DNA from: Planctomycetota bacterium
GTDB taxonomy: Bacteria > Planctomycetota > Phycisphaerae > Phycisphaerales > Phycisphaeraceae
Reading direction: 5' to 3'
Assembly: GCA_021413865.1 (NCBI GenBank)
Contig: JAIOPN010000014.1
Coordinates: 431,986-495,985, forward strand
Length of the DNA: 64,000 bases
This document shows positions 36,955 through 47,057 of this stretch, one piece after another (the first letter of the stretch is position 1; every line of letters starts with the position of its first letter). The notes beneath the pieces are model-generated. The model worked only from the letters and a program-made list of their open reading frames with translations, was not told the DNA's origin and did no database searches. A program made the position numbers and the translations under genes.

Positions 36955-39369
36955 TCATACCAGCCGGATGAGTTTGCGTCCGATCCATTCGAGCGTGAGC
37001 AGGACGACCACGGTGATCAGCGCCAGGTAGGAGTTCCACAGCGGTTGGCGGATGTCGTCGGGGATGCGGACGGCGCGGTTGGGCACGAGGGTTGCCAGGT
37101 CGGCCAGGTGGTCCAGCGGGACGACCGCGCCGCCGGTGTCGTGGGCGAGCGTCTGGAGGCGGGCGTGGTCGGGCGTGGGACGGCGCAGCTCATCGTCGGG
37201 CCGGATGACCTCGAGGGATTGCGACAGGTCGATGTCCGCCAGCGCGGGCTCGGCGACGCGGAGCGTGATCTTGCCGGCCTGGCCCGGTTTCCAGAGCGCC
37301 CGGAACATCGCGTTGGCCGAAGTGGGTGCGCCCGGGGCGCCGCCGGCCTCGGCGACGGGGAGCAGCTCGAGGCGGTCGGCCGTGGCGGCGCCGGGCGGCG
37401 CGTCGGCGCGGGCCACGCTCACGGAGACCTGCGTGAGGTTCCGGCGCGCGAGCAGCTCGTCGTTGAGCCGCAGCTCGACCACGACCGGTTGATCCACGTC
37501 CGCTCGGCGGGTCGAGACCGTGAACGCGGCGCGCTGGTCGTTGTTCTCCAGCCGCGACCGGCCCAGCAGGCGGACGAGCTGGATCCAGAACTGCTCGTAG
37601 TAAAGCTCGCCGCGCCCGTAGCGCCAACGCCAGGTGTCGTCGGTGCCGACGTAGAGCGACTGGCCCGCGCCGTAGCGCAGCCTCACCACGGCCGGGGAGG
37701 CGCGCGTGCCGGTGACGGCGGTGGCGAGCACCTCGGCGCTGCGCTTGAGCTCGCCCAGGTCCTGCACCCAGACCAGCGGGTTGAGTTCCGTGGGCCAGAG
37801 CGACTCGGACCTATCACCCCCGGGCCGTCCGGTGCGCAGCCGGAGCACGCCCAGCGCCTCGGCGACGCGCGTGGGCTTGATGACCGGCTGGCCGAGCGTC
37901 GGGTCCAGCCGCGCGACCGAGGCGGGGACGCGCATGGGCAGCAGCGGCGCCAGCGGCGTGCCGTCGTACGACGCCGGCGTGTCGTGCGAGCCGCCGATCC
38001 ACATCAGCCCCGCGCCGCGGAGCGCCACGTGGTCGCGGAAGAGCGCCATCTGCTCGATGGTGAAATAGCCTGGCGGCACGTCGCCGATGATGATCACGTC
38101 GTAGGGCTTGAGCTCCTCGGCCGTCATGGGCAGGCGGGCGATGGGCAGCTGGCCTTCCTGGGCGAAGGCGCGGTCGGCGCTGATGAGCATCATGCTGGCG
38201 CGGATCGACTCCTCGCGCACGAGCATGTTCTTGAGGTAGCGGTACTCCCAGCGGGGGTAGCCCTCGACGTAGAGCACGCCCAGCGGGCGGTCGATCAGCT
38301 CGATCGCCTGGTCGCGGTGGTTGTTCTCCATGACCAGCTCGCGTGGGGTGGCGGCGGACGCCCCCTGCATCTCGACCTCGACGCGCCACGTCGCCGGACC
38401 CGCGACAGCCGACTCGGCGCTGAGGCGCACGGGCTCGCGCAGGTTCGCGTCCGTCGCGGGCCGTTCGTCGAGCACCTGCTTGGTCGCGGTGTCGATGAGC
38501 CTCACGCGGACCTTGGCCGGGTCGATTGAAGCGTCGGCGGGGGTGTGGTCGAGCCAGACGGTCACGGGCACGGCGTCGCGCACGAAGGCGCGCTCCGGCG
38601 CCTCGACCTCCGCGATCGCCAGGTCCACCGCCGCGCCCGGCGCGCCCAGCGGCACGGTGAACACGTTGACGGCCTGCTGGCGCAGGTGGCGGACGAAGTC
38701 GCCGTCGGTCGCCTGCGGGCCCCGGCCGTCGGTCATCATCACGATCCCCGCGATCGGGTGGCCCGCGGCGCGCTGCAGCGCCTGATCGATGGCGGTGCGG
38801 ATCATGGTCGCCTGCCCCTGGGGCGCGGCGGGCCGGGTCGTCGCGCCGCCGTCTGTAAGTGTTCCGGCGGCTGGGGAGTCGAGTTCATAGGTGCCGGTGT
38901 CGAACCCCAGCCAGAGCACGCGGCGGTCCTTGGCGGTGCTGCCGGGTGTGAAGATCACGGCGTTTTGCCGCAGCGCCGCGTCGAGCGCGTCGGCGCGGCT
39001 GAGCGTGGGCGCGTTGGGCGTGTCGCCCTTCATGTCGCGCACGCCCATGGAGGCGCTGCGGTCCACGAGCATGATGAGCCAGTCGGGCTCGACCTGCTCG
39101 CGCGCGATGACGAGCATCGGCCCGACGAGCAGCGCCGCGACGGCCAGGAGGGTGAGCGAGCGCAGCGCGGCCAGGGCGACGCGCGCCGGTGACGGGCCGA
39201 GCATGCGGCGGTAGCTCCACCACCCCGCCAGCGCGGCGGCGAGGATGATGAGCACCCACGCCCAGAGCGGCAGCGGCCAGCGCCAACCCAGGGAGGCGCG
39301 CGGGTCCGACCAGCTCGCCCCCGAGAGGCCCAGCAGGCGATCGAACCATGTTTGCGCGATCAGGGGCAT
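36955..39369 (-). CDS. VWA-domain membrane protein with glutamine-amidotransferase-like region
   Basis: 804 aa. Two N-terminal helices (residues ~34-50 and 68-90) precede a von Willebrand A domain with an intact MIDAS motif DRSASMG (D103, S105, S107). A beta-sandwich follows (~260-370), then a GATase1-like segment (PLGVLYVEGYPRWEYRYLKN, and DVIIIGDVPPG) and a second soluble region. The C-terminus has another membrane helix (NSYLALITVVVLLTLEWIGR). This matches the VWA plus GATase-like proteins of planctomycete MoxR/Bat clusters. Gap to the BatA gene is 7 bp. Metal-dependent adhesion or assembly scaffolding is the likely role. Confidence 0.85.
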   Translation of the reverse strand: MPLIAQTWFDRLLGLSGASWSDPRASLGWRWPLPLWAWVLIILAAALAGWWSYRRMLGPSPARVALAALRSLTLLAVAALLVGPMLVIAREQVEPDWLIMLVDRSASMGVRDMKGDTPNAPTLSRADALDAALRQNAVIFTPGSTAKDRRVLWLGFDTGTYELDSPAAGTLTDGGATTRPAAPQGQATMIRTAIDQALQRAAGHPIAGIVMMTDGRGPQATDGDFVRHLRQQAVNVFTVPLGAPGAAVDLAIAEVEAPERAFVRDAVPVTVWLDHTPADASIDPAKVRVRLIDTATKQVLDERPATDANLREPVRLSAESAVAGPATWRVEVEMQGASAATPRELVMENNHRDQAIELIDRPLGVLYVEGYPRWEYRYLKNMLVREESIRASMMLISADRAFAQEGQLPIARLPMTAEELKPYDVIIIGDVPPGYFTIEQMALFRDHVALRGAGLMWIGGSHDTPASYDGTPLAPLLPMRVPASVARLDPTLGQPVIKPTRVAEALGVLRLRTGRPGGDRSESLWPTELNPLVWVQDLGELKRSAEVLATAVTGTRASPAVVRLRYGAGQSLYVGTDDTWRWRYGRGELYYEQFWIQLVRLLGRSRLENNDQRAAFTVSTRRADVDQPVVVELRLNDELLARRNLTQVSVSVARADAPPGAATADRLELLPVAEAGGAPGAPTSANAMFRALWKPGQAGKITLRVAEPALADIDLSQSLEVIRPDDELRRPTPDHARLQTLAHDTGGAVVPLDHLADLATLVPNRAVRIPDDIRQPLWNSYLALITVVVLLTLEWIGRKLIRLV

Positions 39370-39376
39370 GCGTTTC

Positions 39377-41641
39377 CTATTTCGTCGCGTGGCTGAACCA
39401 TCGCGCCATCGCGGTCTCGGCCAGCACGAGCGTCAGCACGACCCAGAGCAGGGGCCAGCCGATGTCGGCGCGCGGCCGTTCGGCGGCGACGGTCGCCAGC
39501 GGGTTGGCCGGGTCGATCCATTTCCAATCCCCCAGCGGGCGGAGCCAGCGGGTGATCGCCTGCTCGTCCAACGCACGCGTGTCGCCGGCGTCGGCGTCGG
39601 GGTTCACGACGAAGCGCAGGCCCGCGCCGGGCTGCGAGGCATAGACGCCCGGCTTATCGACGGGCGAGAGCAGTGCGACGCCGCCCTCGGTGCGCTTGAG
39701 CCGGAGCGTCTGGCCGTCGGGGGTGGCGACGGATTCCACGCCGTCCCACCGCCGGCCGAGCGTCGGCTGCTCGCCGCTGACGACCGCGTTGAGCCGCGCC
39801 GCCTCGCCCGGCGAGCCGATCACGCCGCGCAGCGTTTCGTGCAGCAGCGGCACGAAGAGCGGCTTGGTCGGCAGGTTGGTCCACGCCGGGTCGATCGCGG
39901 CGGCGAGCATCATGACGCGGCCATCGCCCAGCGATGTCGTGGCCAGCAACGCGTCGCTCTCGCCGGCATCGGCGAGACGGAGCCAGACCGTGTCCTGTGC
40001 GGTGCTGGTCTTGAGCGCGATGCGCCTGCTCACCGCGATGGGGCGGACCAGCGCGGGCCAGTCGGTGGAGAGCAGCCGCATCATCTCGGGCACGGGGTGC
40101 TCGCCGTCGAGCCGCCACGTTGATTCGGCCGCGCCCACGGGGTGCAGGGGCTCGAGGGAGAGCCGCCAGTCGGGGGCGAGGCGCTCGGTGACGCGCGTGG
40201 TCCACGTCGCCGGTGCATCCGAGGGGGGCGTGAAGAGCCAGACGAAGCCCCCCTGCTCGACCCAGGCGCGGAGTGTTTTCCAGCCGGCGTCGTTGAGCAG
40301 GTCGGGCCGGAGCAGGAGCAGGGCGTCGGCGGCGCGGAGGGTGCGCTCGTCGAGCGAGGAGGCGGGGGCGTCGATGAGGCGGATGGGGCCGGTGTCGGTG
40401 TGGCCGTTGGCATCGGCGGGGGCGAGCGCGGCCTCGATCCAGTCGCGGGGGCGGGAGAACCAGGAGCCTTCGGCGCGGTCGGTGGCGGGCTCATCGGCGA
40501 CCGCCACGGTGAGGCGGCGGCGCGCCTCGACCAGCGCGACGCGCAGGCCGTCGGCGGGGAGCGGCTCGGAGCTGCCCGCGTCCTGGATGCGCGCCTCGAG
40601 CGTGAGGCCGCGCGCGTTGGCGCCGGCGGCGTCGCCCAGGCCCAGCGCGGCGAGGGTAGCCTTGAGTTCGATCTGCAGCGAGGTCTCGGTCTGCCCCGCC
40701 GCCCAGCGCACCTCGCGGCGCGCGACGGCCAGCGGCTCGCCCCCCCCGGCGGGCCGGGCGGCGATGTCGATGCCCGTGAGCGACTCGGGCGCTTCCACGC
40801 CGAACCGCCGCAGGTGCAGCTCGGCCTCGATCACCACCACGCCCGTGGCGTCCGCCAGCGCCACGGAGCGGCGCGGCACGAGCGCGGAGATCTGCGTGTT
40901 GGAGACCGAGGGCATCGGCCGCGTGACCAGCAGCTTCGCCCTCGACCCCAGCGAACTCAATTCCAGCGGCGGGAGGCGCGTGGTGTCGAGCGTGGAGAGG
41001 GAGAAGTCGCTCACCAACACGACGGTGACGCGGTCGGGCGGGAGGCTGAGCCGCTTGATCTCGGCCTGCAGCGCGGAGAGCGCGGCGGGCCAGTCGGCGC
41101 GGCTGTGGCGGGGCTTGAGCTTCGTGAGCGCCTCGCGCGCCGCGGCGCGGTCGGGGCTGGGCGTGGCGACCTGAGTCAGCATCGGCCGGGCGACGGACCA
41201 GACGGCGACGCGGTCGGCCGATCCGAGCGAATCGACCACTCGCAGCGCCGTGTCTCGCAGCCGGTCGGCGCGGGCCCCGCTGCCGGGCTCCTGCGCCTGC
41301 GTGGAGAGCGCGTCGTCGATGAGGATGAAGACGGTGCGGCCGGCGGCGTCGATGCCGAGGCTGCGCGCCACGCCGCCCAGGAGCGGGCCCGAGAGCGCCA
41401 GGCCCAGGAGCGCAACGATGAGGCAGCGCACGATGAGGAGGAGGAGTTGCTCGATCTGGATGCGCTGGCGCTGGCGGCGGTAGGCCTCGATGAGGAAGCG
41501 CATGGCGGCCCAGCGCTGGGGCCTGCGGCGGAGGCGGGTGAGCAGGTGGATGGCGATGGGGATGGTGATGGCGGCCGCGCCCGCCGCGGCCAACCCGCCG
41601 GTGGTGAAGAGCCCCGCGACTTGTGCGGTCATCGGGGTCAC
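39377..41641 (-). CDS. BatA-type aerotolerance domain protein
   Basis: 754 aa. The N-terminal BatA segment IPIAIHLLTRLRRRPQRWAA then MRFL is diagnostic, and a second helix (LLLLIVRCLIVALLGLALSG) follows. A VWA-like domain with a degenerate MIDAS (DDALSTQA) comes next, then a long beta-rich part with a GATase-like fold (ADALLLLRPDLLND, ALRAWVEQGGFVW). A C-terminal helix (WPLLWVVLTLVLAETAMARW) anchors the tail. The start shown is the GTG immediately after the DUF58 stop; an ATG at 41632 is equally credible. Third gene of the cluster. Confidence 0.88.
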   Translation of the reverse strand: MTPMTAQVAGLFTTGGLAAAGAAAITIPIAIHLLTRLRRRPQRWAAMRFLIEAYRRQRQRIQIEQLLLLIVRCLIVALLGLALSGPLLGGVARSLGIDAAGRTVFILIDDALSTQAQEPGSGARADRLRDTALRVVDSLGSADRVAVWSVARPMLTQVATPSPDRAAAREALTKLKPRHSRADWPAALSALQAEIKRLSLPPDRVTVVLVSDFSLSTLDTTRLPPLELSSLGSRAKLLVTRPMPSVSNTQISALVPRRSVALADATGVVVIEAELHLRRFGVEAPESLTGIDIAARPAGGGEPLAVARREVRWAAGQTETSLQIELKATLAALGLGDAAGANARGLTLEARIQDAGSSEPLPADGLRVALVEARRRLTVAVADEPATDRAEGSWFSRPRDWIEAALAPADANGHTDTGPIRLIDAPASSLDERTLRAADALLLLRPDLLNDAGWKTLRAWVEQGGFVWLFTPPSDAPATWTTRVTERLAPDWRLSLEPLHPVGAAESTWRLDGEHPVPEMMRLLSTDWPALVRPIAVSRRIALKTSTAQDTVWLRLADAGESDALLATTSLGDGRVMMLAAAIDPAWTNLPTKPLFVPLLHETLRGVIGSPGEAARLNAVVSGEQPTLGRRWDGVESVATPDGQTLRLKRTEGGVALLSPVDKPGVYASQPGAGLRFVVNPDADAGDTRALDEQAITRWLRPLGDWKWIDPANPLATVAAERPRADIGWPLLWVVLTLVLAETAMARWFSHATK

Positions 41642-42619
41642 TCAGGCGCCCTTGCTCATCGAGGCGGAGCGGCGCGCCAGGAACTGGCTCAGCGGCACGC
41701 CCAGCGATTCGTGGGAGTTCAGCACCATGTGGTCGAAGTGGAAGCGACGCGTTGCTTCCTCGACGCGCGCCAGGTGGGCGTGCAGGGCGTCGAGGTAGGC
41801 GCGGCGGATGGCGTGCGGGTCCAGCCCGATCTTCCCCTCGCTCTCCAGACCGATGAAGTCGGAGGGGTCGCGGAAGGGGAAGTCCAGCTCGGCGGGGTCG
41901 AGGGTCTGGAGGACGAGCATGTCGTGCCGCCGGTGATGCACGCGGGCGAAGGCGGTGTCGAGGGCGTCGGTGGCGTCGAAGAGATCGCTGATGAGGACGA
42001 TGAGGCTGCGGCGGCTGAGCTTGGCGAGCACCTGGTCGAAGACGTGGACGAAGTCGGTGGCGAAGCCGTCGGCGGGTTTTGCGCCGCCGGGCGCTCCGTG
42101 CTGTTCGGAGGTGCGCGGGTCGTGCGTGGTGAGCAGATCAACCAGCGAGCGCCAGTGGTCGTGGGCGTTGGACATGCGGCTGACCTGGATGAGCCGGTCG
42201 GAGAAGACGGTCATGCCGACGCGGTCCTGCTGCCGCAGCGAGAGGTAGGCCATGGCCGCGCCGATGCTCGCGGCGTGGTCGTACTTGCGCCACGAGCCGG
42301 GCGCGGCGGGGTCGGCGTTGCCGGAGCTGTAGGCCATCGAGCCCGAGGCATCGACGAGGACGACCAGGTCGAGGTTGGTTTCCTTCTGGTACTGCTTGAG
42401 GTAGAGCTTGTCGGTGCGGCCGAAGACCTTCCAGTCGAGGTATCGCGTGTCGTCACCGGGGGTGTACTGGCGGTGCTGCGCGAACTCGACGCTGATGCCC
42501 TGGTAGGGCGAGCGGTGCATGCCGGTGAGCAGCCCCTCGACGATCATGCGGGCGCGGAGCTCGAGCGAGCCGACGGCCGAGAGCGTCTGGGGCGAGAGGT
42601 AATCGGTGGCGGCGGGCAT
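41642..42619 (-). CDS. DUF58 (VWA-like) protein
   Basis: 325 aa, soluble. The DUF58 core motif YTPGDDTRYLDWKVFGRTD is at residues 52-70 and a MIDAS-like DASGSMA (D90, S92, S94) follows. LIVLISDLFDATDAL is the second VWA strand pair. DUF58 proteins work with MoxR ATPases and Bat proteins. The start at 42619 is chosen because the 23 residues upstream are encoded by palindromic element B (42637-42730) and are not part of the protein. moxR lies upstream, with the element in the gap. Confidence 0.92.
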   Translation of the reverse strand: MPAATDYLSPQTLSAVGSLELRARMIVEGLLTGMHRSPYQGISVEFAQHRQYTPGDDTRYLDWKVFGRTDKLYLKQYQKETNLDLVVLVDASGSMAYSSGNADPAAPGSWRKYDHAASIGAAMAYLSLRQQDRVGMTVFSDRLIQVSRMSNAHDHWRSLVDLLTTHDPRTSEQHGAPGGAKPADGFATDFVHVFDQVLAKLSRRSLIVLISDLFDATDALDTAFARVHHRRHDMLVLQTLDPAELDFPFRDPSDFIGLESEGKIGLDPHAIRRAYLDALHAHLARVEEATRRFHFDHMVLNSHESLGVPLSQFLARRSASMSKGA

Positions 42620-42636
42620 GGGGGTCTCGGGAGTCC

Positions 42637-42730
42637 GGTGGGGCAGGCGTCCCGCCTGCCGTTTGTGTTGCCTTGTTTTCGAATTCAAACCGGCCTCGGA
42701 AGGCCGGCGGCAGGCGGGACGCCTGCCCCA
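42637..42730. repeat. Palindromic element, family 1 copy B, inside the MoxR operon
   Basis: Left arm 42637-42658 and right arm 42711-42730 pair over 20 bp; the last two right-arm bases diverge (TT instead of CC). The core includes GAATTCAAA and GGCCTCGGAAGGCC. It separates moxR from the DUF58 gene and would form a long mRNA hairpin within the operon. Confidence 0.85.
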
Positions 42731-42749
42731 TTGGATACCCCCTTGGTTT

Positions 42750-43829
<1,080 letters not shown>

Positions 43830-43855
43830 GGCGTCTCCTGGGGCAGGGGTGATTC

Positions 43856-43861
43856 AGTATA
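43856..43861 (-). promoter_or_regulatory. Candidate -10 of the MoxR cluster
   Basis: TATACT on the minus strand lies 26 nt upstream of the moxR ATG, which has its own GGAG. A weak TTGGGC 15 nt further upstream could act as -35. The eight-gene cluster has no other obvious promoter. Confidence 0.4.
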
Positions 43862-43926
43862 GCCGGTGGTTACACGGCCCAATCCGGCGTGCGTGGGCTG
43901 TTACAAAGGTGTCGGATGTGCGGGGC

Positions 43927-43932
43927 TACAAT
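43927..43932 (+). promoter_or_regulatory. -10-like hexamer 7 nt before mutM
   Basis: TACAAT, then 7 nt, then the mutM ATG. This is the spacing expected if transcription starts at the initiation codon. No ribosome site. Confidence 0.45.
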
Positions 43933-43939
43933 CGCACGC

Positions 43940-44779
43940 ATGCCCGAACTGCCCGAGGTCGAACGCGTGAGAAGATCGCTGGCGGAGCGCGTCGTGGGGC
44001 GGCGCGTCGAGCGTGTGATGCTGCGCCGGGCGGACATTGTCGAGGGCGACCGCTCGCCCGCCGCACTGCTGGCGGGGCGCGTCATCACGGGGATCGAACG
44101 GCACGGTAAGCAGATGGCGATCGTGACCGATACGGGGCGGTGCATCTGCGTCCACCTGGGTATGACCGGGTCGCTCTGCTACGAGCCCGCGACGCGTGGG
44201 GAGAAGGGAGAGGGGAAGAAGCACGTGCATGTGGTTTGGACGTTGGACGCGGGGGATCGGTTCGAGTTCCGTGACCCGCGGCGCTTCGGCGGGGTGTGGA
44301 CGTTCCCCGACCGCGACACCCTCGTGCGCGATCGCTGGTCGTTGCTGGGGCGTGATGCGCTGGCGATTGAAGCGGGTGAATTGCACGCGGCGCTGGGCGA
44401 CTCGCGCCGGCCGATCAAGGCGGCGCTGCTCGACCAGGCGGTGGTGGCGGGCTTGGGCAATATTTACGTGGATGAGCTGCTCTTCACCTGCGGGGTCCAC
44501 CCGCTAACCCCGGCGAGGCGGGTTAGCGCGGCCGTGGTGGAGGCGATGACCCGGGCGATGAGGGCGCTGCTCGCCCGGTCGATCGAGGCGGGTGGGACGA
44601 CGTTGCGGGACTACGTCGATGCCAACGGACAAGCCGGGGGCTTCCAGTCCCAGCACCAGGTCTACGGCCGGAGGGGTGAGGGTTGCCGGGTATGCGGGAT
44701 AGCCCTGCGGTCGCGCGTTTTGGCCGGGCGGATGACGGTTTGGTGCCCGACCTGCCAACCGGGCGGGCGGAAGCGGTGA
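43940..44779 (+). CDS. mutM: Formamidopyrimidine-DNA glycosylase
   Basis: 279-aa base-excision repair glycosylase/AP lyase removing 8-oxoguanine and FaPy lesions. It begins MPELPEVE, with the catalytic Pro2 and Glu3; the Lys in ERHGKQMAI corresponds to the beta-hairpin lysine. FRDPRRFGG and the helix-two-turn-helix (VVAGLGNIYVDELLFTCGVH) are intact. The C-terminal zinc finger is C-x2-C-x16-C-x2-C (CRVCG then CPTC). Start at 43940 is fixed by Pro2 and a TACAAT hexamer 7 nt upstream. Divergent from moxR. Confidence 0.96.
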   Translation: MPELPEVERVRRSLAERVVGRRVERVMLRRADIVEGDRSPAALLAGRVITGIERHGKQMAIVTDTGRCICVHLGMTGSLCYEPATRGEKGEGKKHVHVVWTLDAGDRFEFRDPRRFGGVWTFPDRDTLVRDRWSLLGRDALAIEAGELHAALGDSRRPIKAALLDQAVVAGLGNIYVDELLFTCGVHPLTPARRVSAAVVEAMTRAMRALLARSIEAGGTTLRDYVDANGQAGGFQSQHQVYGRRGEGCRVCGIALRSRVLAGRMTVWCPTCQPGGRKR

Positions 44780-45142
44780 CGAGTTTGGTTCGCCCGGCGA
44801 TCTATAAGAAGAAGTCTTAAGAGTCTGAGAAGAAGGTATTAATACATCGTCGTCGCAGTAGTATGCTGGCGCATTGTTGAAAACACCGGGTTACACACGG
44901 TAAGACCATAGTCATCAGATGGTTAGATATTGAATAACCGGGCTAATAAGTTGTCGGAGCCGCGCCGGAGGATCGCCTTGGGCGTCTGGACGGGGCCATG
45001 AGGCACCCGTGGCAGTGACGGAAGGTGGGGTTTCCCACAGGTGGGGATAGCTCAGTGGACAACGCGCCGAGCGCTTATCCACAGGGTCTCCACAGGGTTG
45101 CCGACAGTTGGGGAGTGAGGGGTTGGCCGTCCGGAGGGGGTT
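44780..45142. other. Gene-free AT-richer segment with DnaA-box-like sites; candidate oriC
   Basis: A 363-bp stretch with no gene, clearly less GC-rich at 44800-44960 than anything near it. It ends in a cluster of four 9-mers close to the DnaA box: TTTCCCACA (45031), AGTGGACAA (45054, reverse TTGTCCACT), the perfect TTATCCACA (45075) and GTCTCCACA (45086). parB with parS-like sites lies 5-6 kb away. An AT-rich stretch followed by boxes is the usual origin design, but dnaA and dnaN are not in the window. Confidence 0.4.
45075..45083 (+). promoter_or_regulatory. Consensus DnaA box
   Basis: TTATCCACA matches the bacterial DnaA-box consensus exactly; three related 9-mers lie within 50 bp on both strands. 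Confidence 0.55.
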
Positions 45143-45349
45143 TCAGACCCCCGCGCAGGCGCATTCCGGGTCGCGGGACTCGACAATCGCGCGGAGCTTC
45201 CGGGCACGGCTGGCGTACCGGGCGGACCGCTTCACGTCGCCGGCCAGGGCGCTGGAAAGCTGCAGGCGACGCACCCGGGCCATCAGCCGGCGGGCGCGCA
45301 GAACGCTGGTTTCACTGTCAGATTCGTAGTTCGCTGTGTTGATCCGCAT
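45143..45349 (-). CDS. 68-aa basic protein of unknown function
   Basis: Small Arg-rich helical protein (VLRARRLMARVRRLQLSSAL then KRSARYASRARKLRAIVESR) ending in a Cys-containing tail (DPECACAGV). An AAAGGAT ribosome site precedes the ATG. No domain recognised; the charge suggests nucleic-acid or ribosome binding. It sits next to the candidate origin, divergent from the DUF1015 gene. Confidence 0.6.
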   Translation of the reverse strand: MRINTANYESDSETSVLRARRLMARVRRLQLSSALAGDVKRSARYASRARKLRAIVESRDPECACAGV

Positions 45350-45377
45350 GGCGGATATCCTTTCGTAGCCTCAGGTC

Positions 45378-45399
45378 AAACCGACGGCATCGTCGGTTT
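45378..45399. other. Palindrome in the divergent promoter region
   Basis: AAACCGACG-GCAT-CGTCGGTTT is a perfect 9-bp inverted repeat between the divergent 68-aa and DUF1015 genes. It is upstream of both, so it is a candidate operator rather than a terminator. Confidence 0.4.
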
Positions 45400-45516
45400 A
45401 TTGCGTTAGGTCGGCGCGATCGCGGGGTCAGAAGCGGGTGCAATTGGCCCGTTCCGACAGTAGCCGGTACGCTGTGGGTCTTCGTTTAGATCGAAAAAAC
45501 GCCCCCGGCCACCGAT

Positions 45517-46848
45517 ATGCCCCTGATCCAACCGATCCGTGCCATAGTATACCCCCCACCCGCGGAAGGCAACCTTTCCACGCGCATCGCCCCGCCCTAC
45601 GACGTCCTGGACGAGGCGGGCAAGGCGGCGCTCCTGGCGCGCGACCCGCTCAACATCGTCGCCATCGACCTGCCCCACCTGCCCGCAAAGACGGTCGGGC
45701 CGGACGAGACCTACGCCCGCGCCGGCGAGGTTTACCGGCGCTGGCTCGCCGACGGCACGCTGCGCCGGAGCGAGAAACCCGCGGTGTTCGTCTATCAGCA
45801 GACCTACACGGTGAAAGGGCGCACCTTTCAGCGCCGTGGGCTGATCGCCAACGTCACTATCCAGCCGTTCGGCAAATCCCCCGACGGCCGCGGCGGCATC
45901 CACCCGCACGAACAAACCTTCAGCGGGCCCAAAGAGGATCGCATGAAGCTGATGCGCGCCACCCGCGCGCAGCTCTCGCCGATCTTCGGCCTGCACTCCG
46001 ACCCGCAGAACAAAGTCCACGCCCTGCTCAGCAAGATCGTCGAGTCCCGCAAGCCCGACCTCACCGGCACAACGCCCGGCGACTCCGTGCTGCACGAAGC
46101 CTGGACCCTCGACGACCCCGCCGCCATCCGCCCCTTCACCGACGCCTTCGCGGGCAAGGACATCTTCATCGCGGACGGCCACCACCGTTACACCACCGCG
46201 CTCAATTACCGCACCGCGTTAATCGGAACTACTGGCGCTTTGCCCCCCGATCACCCCGCGAACCTCTGCCTCTTCGTGCTCATCGCGATGCAGGACCCGG
46301 GCATGATCGTCCTCCCCACGCACCGCGTCCTGGGCGGCATGGAGGGCTTCGCCTTCGACCAGTTCGCCTTCGCCGCCCGCGGGAGTCTCCGCATCACCCC
46401 CTTCCCCGGCACCGACCTCGCGGCGCTCGAGGCCGCCCTCCCCACCGCCGGCCCGCACGCGATCGGCCTGTACAACCCCGCGCAACCCGAGAACCCCCTC
46501 TCCATCGCCGTCACCGTCGAACGCGACCCCCTCGCCTCCTCGCACGCCAAGCAATCCCCCGCCTGGCGCCAGCTCGACGTCGCCATCGTCCAACACCTTT
46601 ACGTCGAGCGCCTCTGCCAGCCGACATTCTGTGCCAAGGGCCAGCCGGTGCAGTGGAAGTTCCCGCACACGCTCGACGAGTTCCGCGCCGACTGCCACCG
46701 CCCAGGCTCGCAGCTCGGCCTGCTGCTCCAGCCCACGCCGCTCGAGTCCGTCCGTCTGGTCAGCGAGGCCGGCGAACTCATGCCCCAGAAGAGCACCTTC
46801 TTCTACCCCAAGCTCGCCACAGGCCTGGTGATCAACCCGCTGGATTGA
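45517..46848 (+). CDS. DUF1015-family protein
   Basis: 443 aa, soluble. It has the DUF1015 pattern from the start: IQPIRAIVYPPPAEGNLSTR followed by IAPPYDVLDEAGKAALLARD. Further blocks are HPHEQTFSGPKEDRMKLMRA, SPIFGLHSDPQN and IADGHHRYTTALNYR, all typical. The family is widespread and often near serine-synthesis genes, but its reaction is not established. No ribosome site is evident before the ATG. Followed by palindromic element C. Confidence 0.9.
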   Translation: MPLIQPIRAIVYPPPAEGNLSTRIAPPYDVLDEAGKAALLARDPLNIVAIDLPHLPAKTVGPDETYARAGEVYRRWLADGTLRRSEKPAVFVYQQTYTVKGRTFQRRGLIANVTIQPFGKSPDGRGGIHPHEQTFSGPKEDRMKLMRATRAQLSPIFGLHSDPQNKVHALLSKIVESRKPDLTGTTPGDSVLHEAWTLDDPAAIRPFTDAFAGKDIFIADGHHRYTTALNYRTALIGTTGALPPDHPANLCLFVLIAMQDPGMIVLPTHRVLGGMEGFAFDQFAFAARGSLRITPFPGTDLAALEAALPTAGPHAIGLYNPAQPENPLSIAVTVERDPLASSHAKQSPAWRQLDVAIVQHLYVERLCQPTFCAKGQPVQWKFPHTLDEFRADCHRPGSQLGLLLQPTPLESVRLVSEAGELMPQKSTFFYPKLATGLVINPLD

Positions 46849-46870
46849 ACCGCGCCCGGGTCGTTCTCCC

Positions 46871-46980
46871 GGTGGGGCGGGCGTCTCGCCTGCCGCCGGC
46901 CTTCCGAGGCCGGGTCAGGTCCAAAAATGAAGAAATGGCGCTATGAGGAAGCAAGAAGCAGGCGGGACGCCTGCCCCACC
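46871..46980. repeat. Palindromic element, family 1 copy C
   Basis: Arms at 46871-46892 and 46959-46980 pair imperfectly (GGCGGGCGTCTCGCC against GGCGGGACGCCTGCC). The GGCCTTCCGAGGCC core is on the left side, so it is inverted relative to copies A and B. A further segment (TTCAAAAGAACCCACTACC, 46984-47002) follows and is shared with copy D. It lies just upstream of the sigma-factor gene. Confidence 0.85.
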
Positions 46981-47057
46981 AGATTCAAAAGAACCCACTA
47001 CCGATTTTCCGCGACCCGACCCCCGTCCGGCCCGATAATTGAATCCAGCCACAAAAA

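Noticed and set aside
42620..42688. 23-residue N-terminal extension of the DUF58 protein
   Set aside because: These codons fall within palindromic element B and its edge; the conserved protein begins at the ATG at 42619.
44190..44220. Purine-rich stretch in mutM resembling the CCCTCTCC hairpin arm
   Set aside because: It codes for a surface loop that varies in Fpg proteins and has no pairing partner, so it is not an inserted element.
45406..46185. 259-codon minus-strand frame ending in APASDPAIAPT, resembling transposase-end scar sequence
   Set aside because: It is antisense to the DUF1015 gene and the similarity to the RayT end is limited to a few bases.
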